Below are positions 41,887-54,310 of a stretch of DNA of 64,000 nucleotides, one piece after another; the stretch's first letter is position 1, and every line of letters begins with the position of its first letter. This DNA comes from Ypsolopha sequella (taxonomy: Eukaryota > Arthropoda > Insecta > Lepidoptera > Ypsolophidae). Both the position numbers and the translations under genes were made by a program. The stretch spans positions 15,701,280 to 15,765,279 of the forward strand of contig OW203998.1 in assembly GCA_934047225.1 (NCBI GenBank), given 5' to 3'. The notes under the pieces were generated by a model that saw only the letters and a program-made list of their open reading frames with translations, was not told where the DNA came from and did no database searches.

Positions 41887-43753
41887 GGGTGTTAATTTGA
41901 TAGCCTTTTTCCTTCAAACAGGTCGTTCTACGTATGAATATGTTCAACTTTTAGAATGGGGCCAACCTGGAATTCACAAAAAAAAATCAGCTGTTCCAAA
42001 GAAATGTAAAATTCAACCAAAACGCAGGTGATTAATTTTTTGCGATTTTAGGGTTGGTTCCATAGTAAAAGTTGTTCATATTAATGGGTAAAACACCTCG
42101 TTTTAAGGAAAAAGGTTATCATCTTAACGCTCTGTATATTATGGTACAACGATATTAATATAGTATAACAACACCAAGGTGCTAAAGTGGTATTAGTTGT
42201 AAGTGTCGTGATTCGTTAACAAAAGTTAATAATTTATAGATTAGTTTCTTAACTAGTTATAACAACATAATAATTAATTTGTTAGGGGACGTGAAAAATG
42301 TACCTTATCTAAAACCATTAATACATGTGTCCCGATTTAGGGTTTGTGAAGCAAATAGATTAAATTAATATGAACAATTTATCAAAGTTTTTTTATTATA
42401 ACAAACTGTTATTTAATTATAGCAAAACTATTCTTAAAGTGCAGATAGGAAACCACCGCGTCAACTGCTTATAGCATTGCAGCAAGCGACTGAATTAAGT
42501 ATAAAATACAAATACATAATACAAAATTATTTATTTCCAAACACAAGCACAAATATAGGTTTATCCGTTTACAAAAGTTGCCTTAGGTAGGTAGGTACTT
42601 TGTATTTTGACATTTTGTAATAAATAGTGTTCTTGTGGCCCCAGACTTAGCAAGCTTGACTCGTGGGTACCAACATAAGAGATTTCCAGTTGTATTATTT
42701 TCGCACAGGTAAGGATAGGCAAGTGTTTGTCATTCAAAGTTAGCATAATCAAACAAAAGCATCTAAAAATAAAAATACGAGAAATATTTATTATTTACAC
42801 AAGGCATGCACATTTAAAATTTAAAATTAAACATAGCAAAGTTTGACAACAAACATATTATTTTTATTAATTATAAAATAAGATAAATAAAAAAAATAAA
42901 AAAAATACATATTTAAACAATAATATATAATTATTTATGTATGACTATTATAAAATAACACAATTTGCCGTCTTTTGCAGAATGTTTGGTTACCTACTTA
43001 AAATTGCAAGGGTTTCAGCATTTTAAGTTATAGTTTGTTTTAACTTTGTTCCTTTGATAACATTATTTGTAGGTCGAAAGCAATTTAAAGTTTTTAAGAA
43101 ACGCGTAGTTTTTATTGTATCCTAAAGATAAGGAAACTGAATTCTAAAAACACGAGAACTCTGAAATTGCCAGCAGAATAATAAAATAATCTGAAAGAAA
43201 AATCAGAGCACTTTCGCAACAAAAACAGTGCTTGTTTCATACAACCTCGTTTAGGCGTAATCCTCTGAAACCATCAGATTAAAATTTTGTTATTCACAAC
43301 AGTAATTAAAATGAGACCTCGCCACAATTTACGCGTGGCAAATGAAATCTCTCACCAAATTGGTCTACCATTTATTTGTGTACTACCTTTCAGAAAATTT
43401 AATTGAATTGTATTGTCATATCTGGGATTTGTTAGTTTACAAATAATCATATTCAACCACGTTCGGTTTTAAGTAGGTCTGAAATTTAACAAAATTAAAA
43501 TTTTTAAATAAGTTTTTTAGGAGTCGTGCTCGTGATGATCATGTTTTGGAGCACATCATTTTTTTGCTTTTGATACTCGTTAGTGATGCTGATGACCATA
43601 TTTTACCAAACTTTATTTCGAAAAGGATTCATAAATTTTCACAAGGATTTTTGACATACTAGAGAATGTTTTCTTTGACATGATCTTAATGTCTTAGTCA
43701 AACATTGATCAAAAGTTGATATGAAAACATGATTTTGCATAAATTTGCTCTTG
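41887..43753. other. AT-rich sequence without recognisable gene
   Basis: 41940-42175 contains CCATAGTAAAAGTTGTTC as in the MITE at 48587-48849, so a diverged relative may lie here. The rest is featureless. Confidence 0.4.
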
Positions 43754-43995
43754 TTAGTAGAGCTTAGGTCTAGTGATTTGAACGTCTCGCCTACTAATCC
43801 AAAGGTCACGGGTATAAATCCCGCAGGGTTTTTGTGGGTCAACTTTTTTTGCCTAACGTGTGGCGATAGGGTACAAGGAGATGATAATTATCGGTGAAAT
43901 GTGGGTGTACGAGAGTGGTTCGGAACTTGTACTTTACAATTCCTGGAAACATATTCACACAACCATTTGGGATTAATGTCGAGACGGTATAGAAA
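43754..43995 (+). mobile_element. tRNA-derived SINE copy
   Basis: The head has TAGGTCTAGTGATTTGAACG (A-box region) and CACGGGTATAAATCCCGC (B-box region). The body reads GTGTGGCGATAGGGTACAAGG, TCGGTGAAATGTGGGTGTAC, GAGAGTGGTTCGG and GGGATTAATGTCGAGACG. The body matches the family at 8238-8529, but the tRNA head differs, suggesting a subfamily with another tRNA-like head. Confidence 0.6.
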
Positions 43996-44140
43996 AAAGT
44001 ACGGCGCTGAAATAGGTAGTAAACATTTACTGACAAAGAAAAATAAACCTTATAGGATCACTTTGTGGTCTATCTGTTTGTTCCCCAAAATATTTTTCTT
44101 AATTACCGCTAGAAGTGAATAAATAATAATACAATAATAT

Positions 44141-44282
44141 TATATCCAGTTTCACAATCCTGTAAAAATTTGGCTTCTAATTTAGCAAACTTAAGAAATA
44201 ATCAGCCTTTCAAATAATATTATGTTACTCTCAACTAAAAAATTATAAGCCAGATTTTTACAAGACTATGGAACTGGATATA
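44141..44282. mobile_element. Foldback MITE with TATATCCAGTTTC ends
   Basis: TATATCCAGTTTCACAATCC, TGTAAAAATTTGGCTTCTAA and TTT are mirrored by AAATTATAAGCCAGATTTTT, ACAAG and ATGGAACTGGATATA. 142 bp, arms about 43 bp, TA ends. Confidence 0.7.
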
Positions 44283-44349
44283 TGATTATTATTATAAACC
44301 CGTAAATATAACGTAGTCACGACATATAGGTACCCAAGTGGTCTCAGAG

Positions 44350-44515
44350 ATGATTCTCAGCGTGAACTGTCACTGGAACAGTCAAGTTCTTATTATGGGC
44401 ATACAAACACTGCACATAATTCCAAAAAATTTGCTTGACTGACAGGATTTGAACTCGGGTCTCAAAATTGAGAGTGTGGCGTTCTACCAACTGAGCTACT
44501 GCTGCTAAAGCAATG
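44350..44515 (-). mobile_element. tRNA-derived SINE copy, 5' part
   Basis: On the minus strand: AGTAGCTCAGTTGGTAGAACG (A-box) and GAGTTCAAATCCTGTC (B-box), then a TTTTGGAATTATGTGCAGTG segment parallel to GGAATTTATGTGCG in the copy at 8238. Body truncated. Not a tRNA gene because no acceptor stem forms. Confidence 0.6.
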
Positions 44516-45954
44516 ACATTTTGGAAGTTATTTATTAAAAACACAGGAACATTTCCATATTCCCTATTCTTATCCCCTTCTGACAGAATCGTCATCATTT
44601 TATGGCGCAAATGGATAACATTTTCTCGCGGATTACAGAATGGTGGCTTGCATTGCCTTCCCCATTTCACACTTCAGGAAATATTCTTCTGAAATGTTTG
44701 TTCCATTCACCGAAGCGGGTAATATTTTTTGCATACGTGACGTACTGTTTGTATGAAATACATGTGGCAAGAAAATACTCTCAACAATATAATATTCTCG
44801 TTTTTATATCCACTGTACATGGCCCAAAAGCGCTTAGCAACTTTTTTGGCTTTTTGCTACATATAGTATGTATTCATGAGTTTATATCTAGAAAATATGA
44901 TCTACGAGTACATTTCTTGTTAGACAAATAAACGTCCGTTACATCAAATATGTAAAAACAAGAAACATATTTTCGTTCGAACTACAGCATATCAGGAAAA
45001 CAATAGGATCGTAGCAACTGCTACGCCGTAGCAAGAGGTGGATGCAATCGTGATACGTATAAAATAACATAAAATCTGTATTCGAATAGTTAAGAAGTAT
45101 CTACCATAAATACGGTAATTATCCTTCAACTTACCTCATACGTATAAACCACCCTCTTAATTCCCGAAAGTACCTTCAGATATGGTTCTCTGTCTGAACG
45201 AAAATGAATTTCGTTAGATATTAACCCTTTCATATACATGTGTGTAAACGCTCGAGGCCTTCGAACGTGCTTTAGAGATAATCGGCTCCTCTTTTACAAC
45301 CAGAGAGCTTACAACAATTAAAGACGTATTTTCGCGTGAAATACTGAGATTTGTTAATGAGGCGAGTCTTAAGGTACGTCCCCAAGCAAAATACTGCTCC
45401 AAGCCGTTCCTTGCTTCCTTATAAATCGTTCGAAAATAGAATTCAAAATAAATAAAAAACAAAAACTGATCTCCAAAATCTGTTTATCTGTTTATTCTGT
45501 TTATTCTTTTTGCACACAGAAAACTTAATTCTAAATCATATAATAAAATTATGTACAATGGCGTGCTTATCTCAATAATGAAATTTCTTCCAGCAAACCA
45601 AGGGTGATAAGGATATTTGAAATAAATAAGATATTCATATAGCATAAATCTCGCCGTGAAGTTCAAAAAATAATTTAGATTAAGTTTAGTTTTTAATTAT
45701 ACTAAATTATTTCATTAATAACATAGGATTATTATAAAGAATTATCAAAAAATTTATTGTTTTTTTACCTTACAAATACCTGAAAATATCTGCTTTCAAA
45801 ATAATGACTGAAGATAGAAATAATTACTGATTCCATGCATCTACACCTTTAATTGACGTTGTTTATTTTCAAACAGGACACTAATAGTTAGATAATTAAA
45901 AGATTAAACATTACACAAATTAAATATTTTAAAAGACCTTAGCATTCATGTGAT
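44516..45954. other. No gene seen
   Basis: The 109-codon frame at 44602-44931 has no recognisable motif. ATCGTAGCAACTGCTACGCC at 45008 resembles GTAGC-rich words at 48060-48125, possibly a small dispersed repeat. Confidence 0.4.
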
Positions 45955-46117
45955 GAGTATTATTTTATTTGCACTATCCGTAGACGCAGTAACCGTCGTA
46001 ACAGCCACTTTGCACTGCGCGCAGATATGAACGTTATTGCAAGGTCGTTTCCGTCGATATTTGTACCGACATGCATCGAGTTGCTAATTTAGGTCAGAGG
46101 AAAGGCGCCTTAAGGGT
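45955..46117 (+). repeat. 163-bp repeat, copy 2
   Basis: Same orientation and block order as 9373-9535. The two copies are about 36 kb apart. Unclassified. Confidence 0.6.
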
Positions 46118-48586
46118 TGTAAGGATTTCAAAATAGACGTATTTAAGGAAGTGCATGTCAGAGTGGTGAGGTGGCTTAAAAAGAGATCGTATATTGATGT
46201 TTTAGGGAATTACGTAAACAATACATGTAGCCAAATTATTGCTAAATAGTTACTTGATATTGTTAAAAACGTTATCAGTTTTGGTGTTCGTAATTTTAAT
46301 TCTCATCAAATAAAACTTATTGCTTTAAAGGAGAACATAAAGCGGATTCTTTGACTATCTTCTTCTAGTGCTATCAAAGCAAAATTTTTCTTTAAAAAAT
46401 ATTTTTTAAGTGTTTGGGTCAAAAGCTAAATTACTTTAAAAAAATAAGTTTCGATAGCACTTAAACTAAAAATTAAAGCCTTCAGAATTGGCTTTATTGT
46501 GAATAAACAAACCAGTAGTAGTTGTAGGACAAACTAGTTTTGTCAAAGCTAAACTGGTTTAGAGTGTCGATAAGGGGGCACATATCTTCTGCGCTGAAGG
46601 ATTTCTGGGTTGTCATATAAAAATTACCACGAAGGTAATGCTCTACTACGTTCCGCGACTCGAACCTGAGCTATCGGCTCACTTCTATGCTGAGGATATA
46701 TGAAATTCCTGTAGAACTAGTTTGGAATAGGTAAAACTGGGTTATCCTAAAGCCAGTTTTGGTCGGTAAAATATACACATATTGCGTTTAACCTGATGCA
46801 TTCATTCTTAATTGCAATCGTTTTAATTTTATTTAACAAATGAGATTTCGAATTTTCGTGTAATAATTTTATCGTATAATATTAATATTCTATGCACCAC
46901 AAGCGTCAATAATTTTATGATTTTCACAGCAAATACAAAAACTGTTTCAGGTTCTTTCCTATGTAGATTTTCAGGTTTCTTAAGACTTTTTTTCAACATA
47001 CAATGGATTCGCGCTTGGTCATTACTGTACTTGATGAAAAGCGTCGATAAGAACTAGGATGAAGGGCGCTCGCCTAGAAACTGGAAGAGTGGGAGTAGCT
47101 GAGACGTTAATCAGTCTTTTCAGGATCTTCCGAAAAAATCTACAGAGGTCGATAACGAATAACGACTGCCTGATACTCCGCAAGTCGATGACTCTCTTGG
47201 CGGCATAATTTCGTTATGAAGGTGTGCGCAAGCCACGGCTGAAGCCTACCCCAAGTAAATTGGTGCCTTCGTCGCCTCAGCCAAGATTAAGAAGCATCTT
47301 AAGTTGTGCATTTTGTAGAAGACACGAGTCGTTTCCCCTTAAAACCCTTGATACTACAGAGAAATAGATTGTTGGCTTACCTTTTTAAAATCTCTCAGTC
47401 ACCTTTTACGACATCCACGATAAAATATGGAATGACAATATTCATACCATTTAAACAAACAACGCGTATGAGTTTAAAGTTTAAAATATACCTATATTTA
47501 TGCATAAATTACTTACTATTTTAAGAGAAGTACAACTGTGTGTACTAAGTAGAGCCTGTAAGGATCATAGCCACCTCTTCGAGGATCATAATTAGAGTAG
47601 GCACCTCACACTGTTCCTCAAAGTACACTCACAATAGGTAATGTACTTAGCGCCGGCACTGCCTTGTATGCGACGTTATTCTCACATCAAAAGAACAGTA
47701 AAAGCGTGGAGTTGTCTTAATTTCGTAAGAAAATTACGGCAGCGATTTTAGTTATTACGTTTCGGAATGTGAATAATCCAATTAAAAGAGACAATGTACA
47801 ATTTTGTAGCTTATGTGAAAATAACATTTATTGAGTTGATTGAGTTGTTTTGTAATTGCATTAATAGTTTATGTTAAAATTAAATTACTTGAGTAAATCG
47901 GTAAAATAATTCAAATGCGCCTACTTGTTTGTTCTTTGTTAAGTTACTTAGAAACATAAAAGAAATAATCTTGAGCTTTAATATGTAATCAATTAAAGTA
48001 TCCTTTTGAACCTCTATAGCACATCTAAAAATATCTCCATTAGAATAATCTACGATCATAACTACGAAGCGTAGCGGCTAATTTCCTCGCTACGCCTGGC
48101 CGCCGTAGCAAATATCGATCTGCTACGTGTACTTTAACCAAAACTGTTACACAATTTTTACTATATTTTTTTAAATAAATCAGACCCGAAAACTGAGCGC
48201 AACTCCGCGCATTTTGTTCCGCTAGCGCCCCTAGTAAGATAAAGTACATTTAGATAAATGGAGAGGAGCGTACAGGCGGGTGGGCACTCAGGGCTAAACG
48301 ACAGCCTTAATTTCCCAAAGTAATAATTAAGAGTGAAGGCGTGGGGCTACCAACTTGCCCCGGGAAGACGCCCGCTAAATTTTTAAGCAAGCCTTAAGCA
48401 CAAAGTTTCGATATATCCAGCGCTAATTATATTAATAAATGGGAAAGGAGTTTCTTTGATTCATGAGAAAGTTTGTTCGGGGATGTGTTATTCATTTGCC
48501 GGACTGGATTTCAGAGTTGGTAGATGAAAGTTTAGTATACGAAATAGAGATTGAGGTACATTTTATATTGCTCATCATGGATATAT
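46118..48586. other. No gene seen; GC-rich patches
   Basis: 46640-46690 has a faint tRNA-like, SINE-type B-box on the minus strand (GACTCGAACCTGAGC). 48060-48125 is rich in GTAGC/GCTACG words. 48250-48400 is GC-rich (GTACAGGCGGGTGGGCACTC, CTTGCCCCGGGAAGACGCCC), unique in the window and possibly host single-copy DNA. Confidence 0.4.
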
Positions 48587-48849
48587 ACAAGTGTAACAGA
48601 AAGGTGTAACCATATTTGAAGTGTTTATTCAGTCAATGGTATAGAACAACATTTACTATGTAACAAACCCTGTATATCGAAAAAAAAAAAAAACTGTTTC
48701 ATAGAAAAATGCAGTGCCGCTCGGCCGTAATGTATGGAAGGGCAATTTTTTTTTTGAGATTTCATTGTCTGCTCCATAGTAAAAGTTGTTCTATACCATT
48801 GACTGAATAAGCTCTTCAAACATGGTTACACCTTTCTGTTACACGTTGT
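48587..48849. mobile_element. mariner-type MITE, copy 2
   Basis: 263 bp, matching 12316-12577 end to end: GTGTAACAGAAAGGTGTAACC, TTCAGTCAATGGTATAGAAC, GCCGCTCGGCCG in the centre, and GGTTACACCTTTCTGTTACA with CGTTGT at the right. TA-rich flanks. Confidence 0.8.
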
Positions 48850-48879
48850 ATATATATATATATTTAACACAATACAAGC

Positions 48880-49150
48880 GCCAGAGGCGTTTTCGAGTAT
48901 GGACTATAAAGTGCAAGTCACAGTTCACACTCGTGCACCCACGTTTCACAAGCCATTATTTCGTCCCAGTGCGGAGGGTGCTAGCTTTGTCACCGTTCTT
49001 CGGGTACAAATATGGACCTACTACAGTCCCTGATTAAAGTTCATTCCGTAGCATGCAAACCGTATACAAATCCTAAGGGATCTTTGGATAAGTGCGGTCG
49101 AGTCAGTTCTGAGTTCGAGTCCCGGTTCAGAGATCTTCGCACTAGATTTA
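48880..49150. mobile_element. Fragments of two SINEs, opposite orientation
   Basis: 48905-48965 is, on the minus strand, the SINE body (GTGAAACGTGGGTGCACGAG, TGTGAACTGTGACTTG). About 49080-49135 has a tRNA-like B-box on the plus strand (GAGTTCGAGTCCCGGTTC). Both are partial. Confidence 0.45.
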
Positions 49151-49598
49151 TTTTTCTTCTGAATATCTACGTATATACTGCAATTAAATATATAGATCCT
49201 ATAATATAAATATTGTAGTATAAGAAATATGGTGTTTAAGTTTTTTAAGATGTAAATAAATGTTATTTAATTTAATGACTTCTTTGTCTTTTGTACTTTT
49301 CCATATACATTTTTATACTTATGCGTAAATTAAATATAAACATGTAAGTAATAATAATAATATAATAAAATTGTTTATTTACAAAAGGAAAAACTTATAG
49401 CTATACATAAACAAATACACATTTTTATTTTTTAAGGAAAAACTATACAAAACTAATACCTTGGCACCTGAGCTAAACCGAAAGATCTGTATTCCAGGTG
49501 CCAGTCCCTAATCACCTCGGTAAAAAAAAAATTGTATAGGAAAGTGAATTTTTTTTTCGCTTAGTTACAAAGGTTTTTCTATGGAAGTAGTTCATTAT
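49151..49598. other. AT-rich spacer
   Basis: No gene. GGCACCTGAGCTAAACCGAA...CAGGTGCCAGTCCC near 49464-49510 resembles LINE 3' sequence. Confidence 0.4.
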
Positions 49599-49678
49599 AA
49601 TCAGTAGAGCGTGCGGTTAAATTTTCGCAGCAAGTCTTATGACTTGCTGCGAAAATTTAACCGCACGTTCTACTGATT
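49599..49678. repeat. 80-nt almost perfect hairpin
   Basis: Two 38-nt arms (AATCAGTAGAGCGTGCGGTT...CAGCAAGTC and its inverse) around the loop TTAT. The only non-complementary position (G in GAGC against T in GTTC) would be a G-U wobble in RNA transcribed from the plus strand. The sequence is found nowhere else in the window. Confidence 0.85.
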
Positions 49679-50109
49679 TATATACACGATTTGTATTTAT
49701 ATACAGGATTTATATTTACGTATGTATATACGAGTATATGTTACGGTGAAAGTGATAAATTAAGTTATTATTAATAATTATCGGTTAGCATTAATAAATT
49801 AGTAGATCTCTCTCACTGGCGATTATTAATAATTTTCTACGGTTTTGATGAAAGTAATAAAGCACACATGATAAAGCTTCATTTATCGTTATTATGTTGG
49901 TTTTAAATAAAATTATCAAGATACCAATTTATACATTTATCAAAATACATAATATTCATTTATTATAATATATTTATCTATAGAAGTATATATCTAATGG
50001 TAGAGATGTATATATAGTCCAGTACATTTAAATTTATATATTGTTACTTTATTTGTATGTTAATATATTATATGTCTTTATTTGTAATACACGTATGTAT
50101 GATTACTTA
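49679..50109. other. AT-rich spacer
   Basis: No feature recognised. Confidence 0.5.
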
Positions 50110-50260
50110 TTTTTATTATTATAGTGTCCTCTCCCACTAAGGTTTGCTGGAAGAAATGACTTTTCAGAGATAAGCTCGCGTCTGTACATGTATTTTATTG
50201 TAAATAATTTGTTCTGAGGATGTATCTGTGTACATTAAAGAATAAAGAATAAATAATCGA
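50110..50260 (+). mobile_element. LINE 3' end with polyadenylation signal
   Basis: GGTTTGCTGGAAGAAATGAC, AGAGATAAGCTCGCGTCTGT, ACATG and ATTAAAGAATAAAGAATAAA parallel the LINE end at 21120-21275. 5'-truncated. Confidence 0.55.
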
Positions 50261-52426
50261 TTTTCATAAAAAATTAAACAAATTTTATAACAAACATATC
50301 GGCGAAACAAAAATGGACCTATAAACGAATTGAAAATCATAATGAATTTTAAACGGCTTCTTACGATGTTAATACTCTGATTCAGCCTGACTAGTTTCAC
50401 ACAGTTTTAAGACTAAGGAACAGGGTTACGAGACGGTTCCCCGTATGGCAACTTTACTTTTTACAACTGAAAATGAACCCACCATTCAAGTTGAACCCAC
50501 AAATTAAAAACCTTAGCAACGAAGATTAGAAAAAAAAATACTGAATAAATTGAAAGGTCTTACAATTTTTGATTAAACCAACCTAATAAAAAACAGATAC
50601 ACCAGTAAAATTATATCAACAAAATTGTTTTCAACTTTCTAAATCAACTATTAAAAGAAGATGTCACTTAACTGAACACACAAAATAATAAACTGTGAAA
50701 AACGAAATTAATAAAATCACATAATCTTCATGAATAAACGTTAAAAAAAATCAAATCAACAAAATTGCTTTCAGTTTCTGGGGGTATTAAAAGTAAATGT
50801 AAATACGAGTATATTGAACATGAACACATTGAACAACATTCATAAAATGAACAACGAATAGTTGAAATCATATACATAAGAATAAACTTTCACAGACGTA
50901 AAGAAACAATTAAAAGAACAAAGTAAAATCATCAATCAAGAACGTAAAAGCTTTAACAATGGCAGACTAAACCTACAACGTGATGTGTTCACATCACCAA
51001 TGTGAATCACTTAACCAAATCGTCCAATCAACGAGATAATTAGGTATTTAAAAACATTTGAATACCCCACCCCGCATCCCTCGTTGGCTCGTACGGTATT
51101 TTGATTAAAAAATTCGTAACATTAATAATTTTCAATTAATTACTCTCAACGTAGCATATATATATATATATATATATATATTTATTTATTAACATAATAA
51201 CATTTAAAGAAGAAAATTCTGTAAAATATATTTCGGGCCCTATTCTGGGTCTGTCACAATCATTGATTTTTCAAGAATAAGATTAATATATTAGTATATG
51301 AATTAAAAAGTATAAAAATACGTGAGTGTATTTTCTTAATTAAAAAGCATTTAACGGTCTACTTCTTTAATAAGCCAGTTTTTATTTAAAATATACTCCT
51401 CCTCAAGTTTCCACTAATTAGGTTAGTGATCGTAGATAACAAGAAACGTTTAAGAAGACTGTCGTAGGATAGAGCTATTAGTTTATTATCTTTATACTGT
51501 TTGAATAGAATCCATTTTGCGTTGGCAAAACGGTATAGATATCTTGGTAAGAACTATGCCCCAGTTGAAAGAAAAACTTCTAAACTCTGATCATAATAAT
51601 TTATTTTATGCTCTAATTTTCCAGCTCAATGGTCTTAATTTTAGACAGTGAATTGCTATTACAAATTATTGAGGGTTTAGCATGAACTGTCTTAAAATGG
51701 CAGTTATATATCTCTAGAATATGTTTTTGTGGAATTGTTATAAATATCTATGAAATGATAAATTAATTTAAAGTTTACTCATCGAAATAACAGCAAGGCG
51801 TCATTGATCAATAGGTTAACTCTTAAGTGGGAATATTATTTTAGGTTTGGGTGTTAATATATTCCAGTCCTAAAATAGCATTTACAAAGGGTTTTTGTAA
51901 TTAAACTTGTACATGTGAATTTACGTTAGGTGTTTGTTACATAATTGTACTGTGTTGATTAGATGAATGGTTGATTTTACCTTTAAATCCAGTTGGAAGC
52001 TGCTCGGTATTTTTTACAGCAAATGACAACTAATTTATGTACAGTGCTACAAGGATCTGATAGCGCGTGGATGATAGTGACAGTGGGGCGCAGCTGTGAA
52101 ACAAGGGGTGCGGCGGTAGCGGCGTTAGTTCTGATTTCGGACACAACCAATCTACGCCAGAAAAGCCACAAGCACTATAAATTGTATTAATCTAAGCTTT
52201 AAATTTTACATTTTTTTTCCAGGTGATGTCTTAAGCGACGCTTAATTCTCAATGTTGGGATTCGAGTTCAAATCCGTCGACCATATAATTTTCTGAGTTA
52301 CTGTTCGTAGTAATTTTGTCAATATGAAATTCGTACATTTTATCTGTGCATTGAGGGTAGATGAGATTATGACTCAAATCATAACGGTTTGGAATGGCTG
52401 TCAGTATTGGTGACGAAATATAATAT
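50261..52426. other. No gene seen; TA microsatellite and tRNA-like piece
   Basis: A TA dinucleotide run at 51156-51181. A faint tRNA-like SINE head at 52212-52285 (CGAGTTCAAATCC). Plus- and minus-strand frames at 51983-52190 are GC-richer (GGCGCAGCTGTGAAACAAGG) but unrecognised. Confidence 0.4.
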
Positions 52427-53028
52427 CTCGCGCACAAAGGTTTCCGTACCACCACACAATACGGGTACGGAACCCTAAAAACATTTTGGTAAATAATTCA
52501 ACTCGCAGTTATGAAGGACCCCTTTAAATTGACATTTAAGATCTATTTAACTCTATGTATCTAAAGGCTCTAATTGTACTACCAACATCTGAGTATATGA
52601 CAAATGTAATGCAATAAAGAATTTTAAACTTTATTAAGTTGGTCATTGATAAAATGATAACTTCCAAAATAATTAAATATTTGTAATTTTTTGATTTTTT
52701 CCTATGTGTGCCATGTAAATAAAATTTCAAGTTTCTGAGTCAACTGCAAGTGCCCTAAAGCTTTTAATTCCCCTGGAACTGTCAAAAATTTGTTTGAAAT
52801 TGATTGTGGAAAGAGCAATAACTTTTTTTCCCGTCGAGTTAGAAGCCTGATTTTTTTACAGCACCATGGCGCCTTAATGATAGACTGCTGTAGTAAGTAT
52901 CAGTTTCAACTTGATATCTTAAACGGGGCCTGAGCAAAAAGGTCTTGCAGACAAACAGACAGACGGACAACAAAGTGATCCTATGAGGGTTCCGTTTTAC
53001 ATTTTGAGGTACGGAACCCTAAAAACGA
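52427..53028 (+). mobile_element. GGTTCCGT repeat, full-length copy
   Basis: Starts TCGCGCACAAAGGTTTCCGTACC and ends GACAGACGGACAACAAAGTG, ATCC, GGGTTCCGTTTTACATTTTG, AGGTACGGAACCCTAAAAA. Terminal GGTTCCGTA / TACGGAACC words are inverted. A very abundant lepidopteran non-coding repeat (recall). About 600 bp. Confidence 0.7.
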
Positions 53029-53250
53029 GTTCAAATGCAATTAAATTCACGAATAGATAGCTACTTTTTGTGAAACAATACGCAGTGCTCACTCATTCGT
53101 GACTGTATGAAAATTGTCCGTTTGGATGAGTTCAAAGCAACGCGTGTCGGCCTTTGCGGTTCATTAGCAGTGAAAACGCTTTCAAACGCTGCGGTACGAA
53201 TAATTTAATTCCTTTTGTTTTCATAATTTAAGCTTTTATTTTTATTTATA

Positions 53251-53451
53251 ACTAGCTATTGCCCACGGCTTCACCTGCACTGATTTAGTTTGCATTTTTC
53301 CGGTATAAAAAGTAGTCTATTTCACTTTCTGGCCCATAAACTATCTCTATGCAAAAATTCACGTCGATCCGTTGTTCCGTTGCTGCGTGAAAGAAGCAAA
53401 ATCAACAAACCAACAAACACACTTTAGCATTTTTAATAGGGGTACGGATAA
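53251..53451 (-). repeat. TCCGTACCCC repeat, reverse copy
   Basis: The inverse of the unit at 54485-54677 and 4321-4512: CCCATAAACTATCTCTATGC, GTCGATCCGTTGTTCCGTTG, CTGCGTG, CAACAAACCAACAAACACAC and TAATAGGGGTACGGATA. Confidence 0.65.
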
Positions 53452-54012
53452 CCAAAAGGAGTCGGTTTCGAAATGCACTTTATTTAATACATCCATTGAC
53501 ATACAAACCATGGACCTCGGTTCTAGTACAAGATTTACGAAAAAAGTGTCCTTAGTGAAGTGTCAAAAAAAACGTTTTAATTTGAATCGTATATCATTGC
53601 TGCATGGCTTAATTTTGATTGACGTGCGATTGACACGCTTTTTTAGTTTTCAATGATTTTGACACTTTTTTGGTTCGGACACTTTTGAGCACAGATCCGA
53701 TGTCTACTTGTTAGTACGTCATATGATGTCTCTAAAGAGGCATTAGAGTCCCTGCGTAATCGTTGTTTCTTCTCCATCTTCGACTACATCTCAGTGGCCT
53801 ACAATTGAAGCTTTTTGTTTTTATATCTCACTAGCGGACGCCCTGCGGCGTTGCTCGCATGGATCCCGTTTCTAAAGATCCTGTGGGAATTTCCTAAAAT
53901 CCCTTTTTAGCAGATGTCTACGTCGTAAAGGGAACCTACAGTCCAAATTTTATGATCCTTTGGCCAGCCTTTTGGTCTGGGCGTTGAAAGATCAGTCAGT
54001 TAACTTAGTCAA
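53452..54012. other. No gene; repeat lead at 53830-53990
   Basis: CTCACTAGCGGACGCCCTGC, GGCGTTGCTCGCATGGATCC and TTATGATCCTTTGGCCAGCC mark a further dispersed repeat leading straight into the microsatellite. The 94-codon frame at 53372-53656 overlaps a repeat and is not a gene. Confidence 0.45.
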
Positions 54013-54210
54013 TTAGTCAGTCAGTCAGTCAGTCAGTCAGTCAGTCAGTCAGTCAGTCAGTCAGTCAGTCAGTCAGTCAGCCAGTCAGTCAGTTAGTCAG
54101 TCAGTCAGTCAGTCAGTCAGTCAGTCAGTCAGTCAGTCAGTCAGTCAGTCAGTCAGTCAGTCAGTCAGTCAGTCAGCCAGTCAGTCAGTCAGTCAGTCAG
54201 TCAGTCAGTC
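54013..54210. repeat. (CAGT)n microsatellite, about 49 units
   Basis: Nearly perfect tetranucleotide array with only a few variants (CCAGT, TTAGT). No spacers of unique sequence, so not a CRISPR array. Confidence 0.95.
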
Positions 54211-54310
54211 ACCCTGCGGTCCAAAATAGAATTACATCGCTAAAATTGATTACGAAAGTATGAAGTTAATGGCTTATGATCCATTGTAATTCTATTTCGG
54301 ACCGCAGGGT
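54211..54310. mobile_element. 100-bp hairpin element at the microsatellite edge
   Basis: ACCCTGCGGTCCAAAATAGA with ATTACA at 54211 is mirrored by TGTAAT and TCTATTTCGGACCGCAGGGT ending at 54310. The arms are 26 bp with one mismatch. CAGT occurs on both sides, from the array. Confidence 0.75.

Noticed and set aside
44413..44515. Possible minus-strand tRNA gene
   Set aside because: Good A and B boxes but no acceptor stem, and a SINE-like segment follows.
44602..44931. 109-codon reading frame
   Set aside because: Hydrophobic and AT-biased, without a motif. Adjoins a SINE and probably arose by chance.
53372..53656. 94-codon reading frame
   Set aside because: Its first third lies in the TCCGTACCCC repeat. 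No motif beyond it.
54013..54210. CRISPR-like array
   Set aside because: Plain CAGT tetranucleotide microsatellite without spacers, in a eukaryotic genome.
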